From the NCBI GenBank assembly GCA_024138025.1, contig JAMXBD010000824.1:124001-188000 (forward strand): a stretch of DNA of 64,000 nt, given 5' to 3'. Below are positions 35,060-47,179 of the stretch, piece after piece; the first letter of the stretch is position 1; every line of letters starts with the position of its first letter. The notes beneath the pieces were generated by a model. It did no database searches, was not told where the DNA came from, and saw nothing but the letters and a program-made list of their open reading frames with translations. The DNA comes from Combretum micranthum (Eukaryota > Streptophyta > Magnoliopsida > Myrtales > Combretaceae). Both the position numbers and the translations under genes were made by a program.

Positions 35060-36424
35060 TTCCCCCTCAAGATGGAACTAATGACATACCCAGCTTGAAA
35101 CAAGTAGTGACAAATTGAGCTTCAGTAAAAACTCTATTGAGAAAATCGGCAAGTTGAAACTTGGAAGGGACATGAGAACATGGAGAAGACCAGAACAAAC
35201 ATGATCCCAAATAAAAGGATAATCAATATCAGTATGTTTTGTTTGACTGTGGAAGCATGGATGATCAGTAAGCATTTGTGGAGCTTTGTCGTTGGTAAAC
35301 AACTCAACAAGTAGTGAAGAAGGTTCATGAAGATCCTTCAAAACATAAGATATCTAAAGAAGTTCCTTAATAATGGATGCTAAGCTTCTATACTCAGATT
35401 TAGTTGAAGATCTTGCGATAGAATGCCACATCCTCGTTTTCCAAGAGACAAGAGCATCATCTAACAACATACAATAGCCAGAAATAGATTTCCATTCATT
35501 GGACAAGAAGCTTAATTGGAATAAAAAAAACCATGCAACGTCAAATAATTTGATGAAGAATAAAACAAGCTAACATCAGTAATTCCTTTCAAGTATTTAA
35601 GAACATGAAAGGCACTATGTAAATGAACAGTACAAGGTTTGGACATGAATTGACTAAGATGATGAACAATGAATGAAATTTCTAGCCTTATACGTGTTAA
35701 ATAGAATGAACGACCAATTAAACACTTGTACACACTACAATCAAGAACAAAATCTGTATAAACAATAGTAGACTTAAAATTTATAAGTAGAGGAATGCAT
35801 ATTGGCTTATAGCCTATTAATCCCTAATTGAGGTGTATGGTATAATTCAATGCCCATCAAGATCCTTTATTGTGAATTTACTATGCAAAGCATCCTTTAA
35901 AACTTCAAAGGAGGATATACTAAAGCCATAATCAACATATCATCGACGTACAATAAAACAACAACAAATCCTAAAGAACCAAAACGTGTGAACAATGAAT
36001 GATCATGTTGAGACTGATGAAAAACCATAAAGCAAAAGGAAACTAGAAATTTCTAAGTTCCATTAGCATGATGCTTATTTAAGATTATATAAGGATCTTA
36101 AAGCTTAAAAACTTGCTATAGTTTGGCTTTATCATAACCTTGAGAAGGTTAATATAGATTTCTTCATCCAAGTATCCATGAAGAAAAACAATAGTGATAT
36201 CAACTTAACAAATAGACCAACCACTGCTAATAATATTTTAATAGTGCAAATTCGAGCTACAAGAGAAAAAGTTATATGATAATCCTTACCCTCAACTTGT
36301 GTATAACCTTAGTTATAAGACAAGCTTTGTATCTCTCAACACTTCCATCACCTTATACTTAATTTTGTAAACCCATCTACAACTATTGGCTTGTTTATTT
36401 TGTGGCAAAGAAGTAAGCTCCTAA
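35060..36424 (-). pseudogene. Copia reverse transcriptase and RNase H remnant
   Basis: From the RT start (LTSLPQNKQANSC, then RWVYKIK at 36410-36360) through VDITIVFLHGYLDEEIYIN near 36190 and the catalytic YVDD at 35939-35950 to CLIGRSFYLTRIRLEISFIV near 35720 and HVLKYLKG near 35610. RNase H follows with HSQTKHTDIDYPFI near 35260-35220 and ends before the purine tract. Stops and frameshifts are frequent, so no enzyme can be made. Confidence 0.8.
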
Positions 36425-36470
36425 GCAGGGACAGACACAAACATAGAGCAAAATTGTTGTGTGTGTGTGT

Positions 36471-36522
<52 letters not shown>
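36471..36522 (+). repeat. 52-base guanine homopolymer
   Basis: An uninterrupted run of 52 G follows a (GT)n stretch (36456-36470). Poly-Gly or poly-Pro frames read through it are artefacts. Such a run would form G-quadruplexes, and its length is likely to vary or to be miscalled. Confidence 0.9.
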
Positions 36523-36523
<1 letters not shown>

Positions 36524-39500
36524 TAATGTCATTTCTTTTTGTAATTTATATACATCATGTGATATTTTTTTTAAATTTATTTGCTTGAAATGTAATAAAA
36601 TGATGAAAAAGAGAGAACATAATTGATAAAAATAATTACTAAATTCCTGATTACAAAAAAGTAGTATTTTTTTCATTGATTTTTAGAAACTCACTAGATA
36701 CTATATAGAAAGTTTATTTCACTAAATGCCATAAGAAGGGATTTATTATTTTGTATAAGAAAGTTCATGATAATTATCTATATTTTATAACATTTCTTTT
36801 ATTAAAGGGAAAACGAATGCAAGATCAAATCCTCATCCGAATTGATCATCCAAATGATTTGTCCCTATTTACTTTTCTGTACAAGGTTGTATTTATATGA
36901 TATAAAATTAGGTTATGATAAGTTTCTAATTACACTTTGAACCATTTTCGTCTTATTTTCCATACCAATTTCGTTGCCCTTATTAGAAATATAAAAGTAA
37001 GATTTGAAATATTATAATATACATTATGCATGTGATAAAAATTATAGGGAACTTGTAAACATTTGAAAAAGTTAATATAATAAAGTGTTTTGAAAAACGT
37101 TTTAATAATGTATGTGATGTTTCATTACTAATAGTTTAAAAATTATATTGTTTTAATAAGAAAGCCTAATTAACATATTAAAATACCAACTAATTAACAC
37201 TAAAAAAAATTTGGGGGGATCAAGGCCCCTTCACCTCTCATAAATTGATCCATGATATTTAATAATATCTAGCAAATTATAAGTAATATATAATAAAATA
37301 AATTATCTAGATAACATTTTATTTTTATTCTAATTTATTATTAATTAGTTTTATAAAAAAATATCTACATCTATACCTTTTAAAACTAGAAGAAACAATG
37401 TAAAATAAATGAAACCAATTAACAACTTGTACAAGAACCAAAAATATAAAAACTAATTAAATGCCCCTCAAAAGAAACAGGAGACACAATTGTTGTTGAC
37501 TTGCTGTTGAAAGACAGTAAATGCTTCTCGATCAAAGCAAGGCGGAATGTAGCAGTTGCGAGGGTTTGATCCATTGACGTCAAAGATGTAAAAAGGACGA
37601 CCTTACTGCTAGACTTGCAAAATTTGAGCATTTAACATTTAATGTAATTGCATGTCTTTATGATACTATTAACACTATACATAAATTCTCGCGCGAGAGA
37701 GGGGCGCGGGGTGCACGCAGGGCGAGGCCCCCCTAGGTCCGTCGTTATTCCTAAGTATTATTAGCTTTAAGTGCTTCAAGTTATTTAGTCATACCATCTA
37801 CCCAATTACTATCTAGAACTACTTGTGAATGAGAATAATGTACTTTTGTAGCTAAAACATTTATCAAGGAACCAATATTAAAATGATCCAAACACCAGTA
37901 ATAAAAAATCAAAATCAAATAAAGTTAATGGAATTTAATTGGATTTATATATGAATTTAAATTATCGGATTTATGTACTGATTTAAACTACTAAAATTTT
38001 CAAAATTCCTAAATTAGTCCCAAACCAAAAACCTAAATTTAGAAAATTCAAAAAACAATTCAAATCTCAAAATAAAGTAAATTGGAATTTAATAATAGTT
38101 CATTAAATAAGAATTTTTACAAGAAAAATCAAAACAATACAATTGAAAGCTTTAATTTTGTAAAATTATGATTTTACTCCAAATCGAGAACTTACGCAAA
38201 TTAAAATTACACATTGAAAATAAATTAGGCGTACTTGATATATTTAAATCATTATTGGCCTAAGAGGTCAATTAAAACCCTAACTATCAAAAACTAACTA
38301 AGATTCTTATACGTATAAGATTTAAACGCACAAGATCATGCTATGTAGCAAAAACACTAAAAGGAGGTATTTTTCCTCTTGTCTAAAACCCTAAGACCCT
38401 ACCCTACTAGTTTCCATATAAATACTCCTTATTTTTCTACCCTTACCTTTTTATGAAGCCTAGTAAAACCCTAAGGTGAGCTACTCTAAACCCTAGGCTC
38501 TACTTAATATTAGTTAAGCTAGATTAAAGAAGGATTGTCATTAATAAGCTGAAATTATCCACTTGCCACTAGGGATTTCAAACATGAAGATGTGCTAGAA
38601 GGAGAGGATGTATCACAACCTTCACAAAATTTGTAATAAGCTAAGAGTTTGAGATTTCAAAGTGTTTTTTTAGTGTTTTATAGCCATGTAAGCATGAATA
38701 TTCACTTGGGTATGTTGGTTCATGTTATGAGTTGCAAGAAATTGGGTGTTGGAATGGTTTTGGAGTTTAGAATCTTCATTCCAGTTGAAACAAGGCAAGA
38801 ACTATACTTTGAAGTAAGGTGAGATCTCGAGACTAACTATTTGTGTTAATGAATTTCGATAAAAAGGGAGATAAAAATGTCCTAATGGTGTAAATTAGAG
38901 AATAACATGATTTGGGGTTAGGTTTTGTTATAAGTTGATATGTAGTTTAATGATGAAGTCGTGTAGGAGCATATTGGAAAATTTTAGAAAAACCATGAAG
39001 AAATTTAATTTATGTCAAAACTAAATGTTTTAAGCCTTCAAATCCCTGATTAAACTGTTTAGAAAGAAGGAGAAGATACCATAGATGAAATTTAGGATTT
39101 AATAGTCATCCACCCTTTTGAAGCCTCAAAAGATGCCTTAAAACCCTTTGCAATGAAGATACCAAGTTTAAAGTGAAATGCCCCAAACCTAGAAAAGAGT
39201 GTGACAACAATATATGAGGTCATGCACTGGCCATATACCTCTCTAACCCACAAAACATGAAGAAAGTACGTTCCCAAAAAGTACATGATTGCAACACGAA
39301 GATGTCAAGTTTTCTAAAAAAGCACGGCAAGTACACGCGGTTATGTACCTGCCTGTGCTACTCTTTGGTCCTAAACACAATAAATTGCAGAAGAACACAG
39401 GGAATACAAATACCCATGTTCTAACAATGTTTCTCTGATCCCACCACTTTTGGTCCAGAATAGCATGGAGAGTACATGACATTATGTACCTTCCTGTGCA

Positions 39501-39869
39501 CCTTTTTGTTCCCAAACAAAGGAAGAACATGGTCAAAACATGGTCAACCTATTTAGTCATGTACTAGAATACAGGATGATTCGTCTTCTCATATACTAGT
39601 TATGCTCTTTCCCAGCCTCTTATTCCTTCGAAAATCCTTATCCAAATTGCATGAAACATGACTCATCTTTCGTAGACTTAAATAACCCCCTAAAATGATC
39701 TTTAAGTAAAATGATTAAGTTAAAGTGACTTATATATAACAAACAATATTAAAGGATTAAAGATAATTAATCATGAATTGATTTCAATTTCAATCATGAA
39801 CAGTTACTAGATATTGAGCTTGGAAAGGGATTTGAAAGCTTAAACCAATTGACAGGTATGCAATAATTG

Positions 39870-40570
39870 CGTGTTACTTGTTAGAGTATCATTAATAACC
39901 AAACTAAGAATTTAAACTTGGTTTAATTGAGCATTGGTTGCTGCTCGGCCGCTTACACCAAAAGTGGCACTCCCGGACTTGATTGTGAGTTTGATCACAA
40001 CTTTGGGATGATGTGGTAGTTTAGGCACTTAGGCCCACACGAATGTGTGGTTAGATAGTTAATAAGGAAATTTTCGAGATCGAGTGGCTGAGTAGGAGTA
40101 GGTATGAAGTCGTAACGAGTTATACAGCATTATGGGACCTCATATAAAGCATTACAATGGACCATGTTTATTGGTGGTAGCTTGTGAGGAGATGAGCCGG
40201 ATGAGACTATTTCCTTCTTTTCTTTTCCAATACATCGTGGGGGCTTATCAAACTCCCTTTTTGGTGCATAATTCGTTGAAGAAACCCTATCCTTTTGTTT
40301 GGCAGGAGTCATGAGTACTCTTGTACATGTTGGTATTTCTAAGACACTAGGAATACCTTGTTTGTGGATTTTAAATTAAATATGCTAAACCATGATTGCT
40401 GCATTATAATAGGAGCGTATGATATGCGTTTATGTGCTTGTTTTACTATGTACTAGGCTTCATAGCTCATTCTTTAACATTCCCGATTTCATTGGTGGTA
40501 CGATGGGGATAAGTGCTATGTGGGATGCCTTGATTAGATGGCAATGTACGTGACACAGGTTTTATGAGTT
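39870..40570 (+). repeat. dispersed noncoding repeat, copy 3 of 3 (diverged)
   Basis: Shares with copies 1 and 2 the GCGTGTTACTTGTTAGA start block, the AGTAGGTATGAAGTCGTAAC block and the TACTAGGCTTCATAGCTCAT block, in the same order. It lies inside the nested insertion, so this repeat moved after the Copia element, or with the nested element. Confidence 0.4.
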
Positions 40571-40869
40571 TTTCTTGAGAGAGTTTTATTTAAATTTTAT
40601 TTTATTATGATCTTGGATGATTGTAACTAATCATCTAATAAATGTCTTTGTTTCGATTTGCTTATGGACCTTCAAGTTCAAAAGTCTTTTAATCAAATTG
40701 TACTCACTTGATGGGCCTTGTGGATAATATTTGTGAATAAGCATTTATAGAAATTTATTTTCCAAATAGGTAGAATTTTATATGTCTTCACAAACATGAA
40801 TCATGGGCAAACAAACGTCACTCTACTATAAATTTTAGAAAAAAAATTAATAACGATTTCTTAAATTAA

Positions 40870-42290
40870 AACCCAATTAGAAACCCATTCAATATTGGAA
40901 TGTCTTGCACTTTTCGCTTGGAGGTGATATGTGCAGACGCACAAGGTAGGGCCATTACAAATATACTCTTGAAGACAAAGAGAAAAGGAACTAGAAGAAA
41001 ACAAAGGATAGCAAACAGTAGAGGAAGCAAGATTCATGAAATTGACCGAATGAACATACTCAATAAGCCATTGAAGAGGCCGAGTTGATCTTGTAGATCT
41101 CTAAAGAATAGTAAAAGGTGTATTTAGAGTAGAATGTGAAGGAGAACTAGGAGTAGAAGTGGACTGTGAAGGGGAAATAGAAGGAACAATTTCAAGTGGA
41201 CTTGACTCAAAAGTTACATGTGGACAAGAAATAATGGGTAAAATAGAGGAACGAGTGGAATCAAGTTGCTTAAAAGAAATTCATTCTCGAAAGATACAAT
41301 ATCTCTACTAACCATCACCTTCTTATTGTCAAGATCAAACACTTTGTACTCTTTTTGGCCATTACCATATCCAACAAAAACACACTTGGAACCCCATGGA
41401 TCAAATTTGTCCATATGAGGAGAAACAATTGCAATTTAGCATAAGCAACCAAACACTCTTAGATTATCATAAGAAGGTGGATAACCAAAGAGCCTTTCAA
41501 AAGATGCCTTCCAATCTAACTTCAACATAGGCATTCTATTGATTATATTTGTGGTGGCAAGAATACATTTTCCCTAAAACACCTTAGGCAATTCTGCATG
41601 AAGTCGTAAAACTTGAGAAGTATCCAATAAATATGTATGCTTTCATTCAACCCAACCATTTTTTTGTGGTGTACAAGGTATGGTTTTACGATGAACTATT
41701 CTAAGTGAAAGAAATAGGGATTTACCTTAACTTGAAAGAAATTCTCCACCATTATCACTCCTAAACAAATTTAGGAGTAGCATGAAAATGATTATCTATG
41801 TAGGAGAAAAAGTTTTGTAATAATCTAGCAACTTTAAACTTATATCTAATCAAATAAGTCATGTTCCTTTAGAAAAATCATATACTATTGTAAGGAAATA
41901 TTGTGCTCCTGATATAGACTCCGCATGATAGGCCCCAATAAATCCACAGGAAGCAACTCAAAAGCAAACTTAGATGCATGTTCACTCTAATGAAGAGATA
42001 GATGATGTGATTTTGCTAGAAACATGTATCACACCGAAAAATATTTGATGGAAAAGTGTTTGCAACAACGAATATGAATTAACTTGGAAATAGAAGTATG
42101 TGTAATTAAGTATGAAACAAATGTGCATCCAACAAAGAAGAAGGAGTAGTGTTTGAAGTACAAAGTATATTACAATTTGTAGGAGAAACAAAATCATTCA
42201 GCTGTGTATTACTAGGAGACAAGATATCAGACTTCAAAACATAGAGCTCCTCGTGAAGCCAAACAAAAGCAAGTTAAGCATTAGTCTTGC
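40870..42290 (-). pseudogene. Copia integrase remnant
   Basis: The best-kept part is 41414-41214, MDKFDPWGSKCVFVGYGNG followed by QKEYKVFDLD and VMVSRDIVSFENEF, the conserved C-terminal region of Copia integrase. Downstream a Ser/Pro-rich linker (ISPSQSTSTPSSPS) and RSTRSTRPLQWL lead to the nested insertion. Upstream the catalytic core is broken by stops. Confidence 0.75.
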
Positions 42291-42479
42291 GGTCCTAAAA
42301 AATGCATCGGACCTTAGTAAAGTTTATGCTTAAGGGTAAGTCTAACATAAGTTTACTAATTGATAAAAGATTATGTTTGAAGTTTAGCACAAAAAGGACA
42401 TTATGCAATATAATGGACTAATTTATTTGAATGGAACCAACAAAATGAACAATCTTAAAAGATCCATAAGGCAAAGTAA

Positions 42480-43320
42480 GCTTAACCAATGTTTGAAGAG
42501 AAATTGTATCAAATAGAATAGAAGCATAATGAGTAATATGGTCTGAGGCAATTGAATCAATTATCTAAGAACTCAAATCGTTATCCACAATAGTCAAATT
42601 AACATTGGAAAGAGATCTACCTGCATTTGCAAAGTGCACTAGATTGGTGCTAGGCAAAGCATCCGGATACCTACTATGATTTCATACTGCCTTGTTGTGT
42701 CTTCATCATTCGAAGAACTTCCTGGTATATGGTATGAAGCAAATAGGATTACCTTTATCTATAACATTAGGATCCTCAATAGTATGATCAAAAGGAGTAG
42801 CACAACAAGCATTCAATCCATCCTGGTTGAACTTAGTAACCATATTAGCTTTAACATTACTTCTTTTACCTTTGTACCAATTAGGATGCCTAATGAGTTT
42901 AAAGCATTGATCTATTGTATAGCCTTCTTGTTGAAAATGTCTACATTTCACTTTGTTTCTTTTAAAATCTTTTCTATCACCAACTCTTGCAATAACAAAA
43001 GCATTCATATCAGACTCAGACGACAAATTTGAAGTAACTTGTTGTTGTTTTTCTACTTATGCAACCAAGTGATATGCTCTACTAACTAAGGCCACTAGAT
43101 AAGTATTGATAGATTGTAATTCATCCCAACTATTTTTCAATCGATTATAGTAAGAAATAACCGATTGTGATCCTTGTCTAAAATTTGATATCTCATGTTG
43201 TAATTGAAAAACGAGAGGACCATTGATTTGATTGTATTCATCACAAATTTCATTCCAAAATTCTCTAGCTAATTGTGCATATATGAAACTTTGAGAAAGA
43301 TCACTACTCATGGAATTTAA
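42480..43320 (-). pseudogene. Copia gag and protease remnant
   Basis: Gag-like text at 43311-43057 (LAREFWNEICDEYNQINGP, FQLQHEISNFRQGSQSVI, YYNRLKNSWDEL) is followed by a degenerate zinc knuckle at about 42950 (CRHFQQEGYTIDQCF). One Cys and the His of the CCHC pattern are replaced. A damaged protease active site (IIDSIASDHI for the usual DSGAS) is near 42560. Confidence 0.75.
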
Positions 43321-43671
43321 TAACTAACATCTAACCATATTATCATAATGAATCCACTCAATCCAATTCGTTGAATTCACTTTAGTTTTCTCAATTGAAC
43401 CATCAACAAAACCTAATTTTAAATTTGCTCCTAAGGCTTTACATATAAACTAATTCCACGTAAGAAAATCCAAACCATTGAAACTGATATTTCCAATAAC
43501 CATACATGGATTGTCGAAGCTAAATAGGTAGAAAGGATTTGTGTTTATGTCTTCTCTAATTGATTAATCTCCTCGTGTATTAATCATTATAACTTCGTTC
43601 TACATAGCTACAATCAAGAAAGAGAAAAGACATGATTTAGAAACAAGAAATTGAGTAATTCATCCTACCAT

Positions 43672-43683
43672 GCTCTGATACGA
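43672..43683 (-). other. primer-binding site of the Copia element
   Basis: The minus strand reads TCGTATCAGAGC beside the 5' LTR, against TGGTATCAGAGC for initiator tRNA-Met: 11 of 12 match. Confidence 0.8.
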
Positions 43684-43889
43684 TGATAGAATTCAAATTA
43701 GGGTCTGAAAAGCATATTTCATTTAAGAAGAAGAATGGCATAGCAGAACAAAAAAAAAATGTAAAGGTGATTTTGTTATGTTCGGTATAGGAAGTCTTAT
43801 TGCTATTTATATAAAGATATAAAAGTCATATGACACTCACATGATATGTAACCAAAGATAAATAACTAACTAGACTATATAATCTCACA
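43684..43889 (-). repeat. 5' LTR of the Copia element
   Basis: Plus-strand TGATAGAATTCAAATTAGGG to GACTATATAATCTCACA, 206 bp, with TG...CA ends and the CTCTC target duplication directly after it. Confidence 0.85.
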
Positions 43890-43894
43890 CTCTC

Positions 43895-45059
43895 TTGTAA
43901 TGGAAAAATTAGCAATTCTAGTAACACAAAGCTAGAGTTGCATAGTTGGATTATACAGACCAATCCACCCCGTCCCAGCTTGTAGGTTACACAGATTAGC
44001 CCACTCTGGCCTGTATAACAATGTAGGTAAGAATTTTTGGTCTAATTGGCCTCATGTGGGTTTGTGGCTTATACGGGCTGGCCTAATAACTCACTAAGAA
44101 TTAAAAAAAAAATTATAAGAATTCAAATTTAAATGTAAATTTTTAATAATTTAATTATAGACTATATTACTTCCTTCTCAATAATTACCCATATAGTAAT
44201 CTTGGGTGGTAACCATGCTTTGAAAAATTGTGTGCTTCTATTTTGAAATTTTCTATCTCGTCCAAAAAGGTTTTATTCTAAATGATAGAATCTCTTTTTT
44301 CCCCCCTTTGGTGTGGCAAGGAATACTAATTCCTGGAAAATAAATTGATATTGTGTCTCTAATTTTAAATAGGATCATCTAAATATCTAATAATTACAAA
44401 ACACTGATGAAAGGACTAAAGCTATAATGAACATAATTTTAGAGGCTTGAAAGTTTGGAACATAACATTGATAAAATTTCAGCGATTTTTTTTTAAAATT
44501 TTGCTAGATGGATAGGAATAAATTATCACGTTTAGCTTATAAAGAAAACTAAGAAGCACATATAAGCTATGTGAACTTCGATATCTATTTCAAGATTTTT
44601 CTGGCCTCATATTTGAGATGACAAGAAACCAAATTGGCAACTTAATTCACACAAAAAATCTAATTCAAGAATGATCAACCTTGCAACACATCGATGGACA
44701 AAGATCTCAATGTTGTGAAAGTTTTACATGGAAAACATGAAAAGATTATCAACTAAATGTTTGTGAAAGTTTTGTTTGGAAAATCATGTATCTTCAATTA
44801 TTGAAGGCCACCAATTGTTCTCTTAATCTAAAAGTTGTAATTGTATTTTTTTCCTTCTCCCTAATGCTAGTTTGCAGGCATAATTGACCCATAGCTAGTT
44901 GGCCATTTTACCAGAGAGTTATGCGAAGTAGACCAAAGAGACTTCTAATAAAAGAAAGTCAGTAATGAAATCTTGCAATTGTGTGTGATTGGTAAATACC
45001 ATCACTAAACACTTGCAAATTTTAGAAATAAAAAAATCATTATTGAAAATAAAAAAAGA
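43895..45059. other. intergenic sequence, no gene seen
   Basis: Contains a GC-richer piece at 43960-44090 with GGCCTGTATAACAATG and ACGGGCTGGCC text, like the edge of a hAT-type MITE. Otherwise AT-rich, without a supported gene. Confidence 0.35.
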
Positions 45060-45230
45060 AGAAGCTAAATTAATGTTTGAAGGGAAAAAAGGAGAGAATT
45101 TTGAGAACGGGAGAGGGAGAAGGAGAGGGAGAGAGACCTAAAGTGTGCAATATGATCGAAAGGAAGGGAAAGAGGAGGCCAAGGTATATATAAGGGGTGG
45201 AGGAGACAAGATTCATCTCTTTTAAATTTT

Positions 45231-45256
45231 AGAAGGTGGGAAATTTCCCACCTTCT
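45231..45256. repeat. perfect 26-bp palindrome
   Basis: AGAAGGTGGGAAA is followed directly by its exact reverse complement, with no spacer. The matching place in copy A (from 17954) is decayed. Confidence 0.85.
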
Positions 45257-45320
45257 TTATTTAAGACGAGTCTCTATTAATGAGGCTAAAGAGACAAGTA
45301 CAAGTGAGACTCGCTTATGT

Positions 45321-45463
45321 TGTCCATAAATATGCATACATGGCTAAAGAGACAAGAGATAAAGTCTCACCGTTGACTAGAATAATGAGGTGAGAATCGC
45401 CTCCTCTTTAGCCGGTCAATAGAGAGACTTGTCTCTTTAACCCTTTCTGCATATTTATAGACA
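45321..45463. repeat. inverted repeat with 36-base arms and a 71-base loop
   Basis: The left arm runs from TGTCCATAAATATGCA to TAAAGAGACAAG; the right arm is its inverted copy with five mismatches. The loop contains further GAGAC/GTCTC pairs. Confidence 0.7.
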
Positions 45464-45500
45464 AAAAGACAAGTCTTGCCTTATTGAAACGTCCTTGATA

Positions 45501-46444
45501 TTTATTTTTGCTAGTGACTTACTCTAAACTATATTAGATAAATACCATATTACCATTTTCATTTATTACTTTAAAACTGAAATTGAAAGTCTTAAACAAA
45601 ATAAAAACTCCTAAGACATTTTCAGCACTTGAAGTGGGTTTGCTTTCCTAGATTTAAATAGTGAAGATTCGATCTATAATACGGACGGTCTTAAATCTTA
45701 ATTATACTCGACGCTTAATTTTCATTATTTCATATTTAATGGAGTAGTCAAAGCCCCGTTTATAACAATCTATTTGAGATACATGCTGACATATACCAGA
45801 AGCGTATTCTTGACATTTTAGGATATATTAACTTATTAGTTACTGGTGGGTACCTTGGGATGATAAAGTTTTGCCTCTTACCCAATTATATAATGTCACG
45901 ATGGTTTTGGAGAAGGACATGGGTTGTCTGATCCCTGATGAGGCATGCTTTATCCTGTTTTATAAGGAACAAGTCGTGCATGTAGCATGAAGTCTGGTGC
46001 GAAATAATCAAAAGCTATATGAGCTTTGTGACGCATCACTCAATTTAAAATCCGTGGCAGGAAGCAGGCAATTCCAATTTTCCACATACCTATGTAATCT
46101 TACTAGTTCATTCTGTTGGGTATATCGACTTAAAGAAAACCATGCCATGTACATGCAGTGTCCACAGGAGGCCAATTAAAAGAAAATGTGAGGTAGAAGG
46201 ACCTATATTTATAGAGCATACGTACCATAGAAATTATTTTGAGCTTGCATTTAAGTTTTTGTATATACTATATACCTGTGGTATTACCTTTACTATAATT
46301 TAACATATCACTAATGCTCTTAGAGAAATTGCATAGAAAAGTTCCGGTTTATGGGTACTGGGTATCATAGAGCTAATATTTAACTTTTGAACATTTGTTT
46401 GAAAAATTGCACATTTAGGGTCTTTTATATTATTTGCAACTTTA

Positions 46445-46483
<39 letters not shown>

Positions 46484-46637
46484 GACTTAATTGTTGATAG
46501 ACATATCTAGGCTATGGGCCTAATAGACCCAAAACTAGTAAAGTGGGTGCCCATGATCCTCCTAAGGCCTTTAGACACTCTAGATAATCTTGGTTTAGGG
46601 ACATAGACTGCCCTTCAACCTAGTGTCCTTGGTGCAT
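45501..46637. other. unassigned sequence before the Gypsy element
   Basis: A coding-like stretch at 45846-45990 (VPWDDKVLPLTQLYN and IPDEACFILFYKEQ in one frame) has no family I recognise. A (TTA)n microsatellite lies at 46446-46483. 46500-46637 is GGCC-rich and resembles LTR text, possibly an older element that the Gypsy element entered. Confidence 0.3.
46446..46483. repeat. (TTA)n microsatellite
   Basis: About 12 consecutive ATT/TTA triplets. Confidence 0.9.
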
Positions 46638-47056
46638 TGATGTAGAGTAGGATAAATCTAAAAGATTCAAGAAGAAATGAATATGCAATCCATTTTTAAT
46701 TAACCATAACTTTTAGCATATAACTTTGTTTTCTCACTATTATATGTTTACGCGAAACTCGTTTAGAAAACTGTATTAATTATTAGGATTTACCTTGCAA
46801 TCATAAATTTCAAACCCAAAAACTATTATTTAGGGCCTAAAAATAAGCTTTCATTTTTTTTTTTTGAATTTTCATGTTCCTTTTGTGCTTTAAGGTTTTC
46901 TAGATACGATCTATATTCGTCCTTTTCAAGATTTGGATATTATTACATCTAAATAAAATTATTATCCAATTGATTGGAATTCATCCAAATTAATACATAT
47001 TCTTTGAGATTAATCATTGATTATCTCTGTTGTTTCTTACATTACTCACAACGTTA
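46638..47056 (+). repeat. 5' LTR of the Gypsy element
   Basis: Aligned with the 3' LTR over its length (AACCATAACTTTTAGCATAT, TTCATGTTCCTTTTG, TTGATTGGAATTCATCC, TTACATTACTC). It has a short deletion near its start relative to the 3' LTR. Confidence 0.8.
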
Positions 47057-47059
47057 GAT

Positions 47060-47071
47060 TAGTATCAAAGC
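47060..47071 (+). other. primer-binding site of the Gypsy element
   Basis: TAGTATCAAAGC against TGGTATCAGAGC of initiator tRNA-Met, three bases after the LTR. Confidence 0.7.
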
Positions 47072-47179
47072 AAGTAAATCACATGATAATGTTAGGAGGC
47101 AGTAGTTTAGGAAGCGATCATATTTTGAATGTTGCTCGAGATGTAGAAGCCCTATGAATCGAAGTGCAGGCTTAAAGGG

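Larger units (their letters stand above)
36425..40860. mobile_element. nested insertion inside the Copia integrase-RT linker
   Basis: Copia coding similarity stops at about 36425 on one side (before LTSLPQNK) and at about 40870 on the other (after the linker NIEWVSN), so about 4.4 kb has entered. It begins AGGGACAGACACAAACATAG, then a GT repeat and a 52-base G run. TTTGGGGGGATCAAGGCCCC near 37209 and a GC-rich GGGGCGCGGGGTGCACGC near 37701 look like GGCC-rich transposon ends. The part 39870-40570 belongs to the dispersed noncoding repeat family. It may be more than one insertion. No coding domain recognised. Confidence 0.55.
34828..43889 (-). mobile_element. Ty1/Copia retrotransposon with both LTRs, nested insertion
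   Basis: Two direct LTRs (5' LTR 43684-43889, 3' LTR 34828-35054) bound a minus-strand element of 9,062 bp. Five-base flanks are identical: CTCTC at 34823-34827 and CTCTC at 43890-43894. Next to the 5' LTR is a tRNA-Met type primer site (43672-43683); next to the 3' LTR is a purine tract, GAGGGGGAAGGGGA. Gag, protease, integrase, reverse transcriptase and RNase H remnants follow in Copia order, with stops and shifts in all of them. The integrase-RT linker is interrupted from about 36425 to 40860 by unrelated sequence. Without that, the element would be about 4.6 kb, a normal Copia size. The 3' LTR has a short extra CATAGACTATATA duplication that the 5' LTR lacks. Confidence 0.9.
45060..45500 (+). 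repeat. hairpin-rich dispersed repeat, copy B
   Basis: Matches copy A (17602-18205) in order, without the MITE. It has the GA-rich block (GGAGAGGGAGAGAGACC), TATA-like GGTATATATAAGGGGTGGA (45183-45201), AGACAAGATTCATCTC, a perfect 26-bp palindrome, then alternating GAGACAAG, GAGACTCGC and GTGAGAATCGCCTC units. Two 36-base arms (45321-45356 and 45428-45463) are inverted with 31 of 36 positions paired. No long frame. Function unknown. Confidence 0.6.

Noticed and set aside
36391..36676. Poly-glycine and poly-proline open frames
   Set aside because: Both are produced by reading through the 52-base G run and have no other protein character.
42676..43032. 118-codon plus-strand frame as a gene
   Set aside because: It is the antisense shadow of the Copia gag remnant, which has recognisable gag text and a zinc-knuckle remnant.
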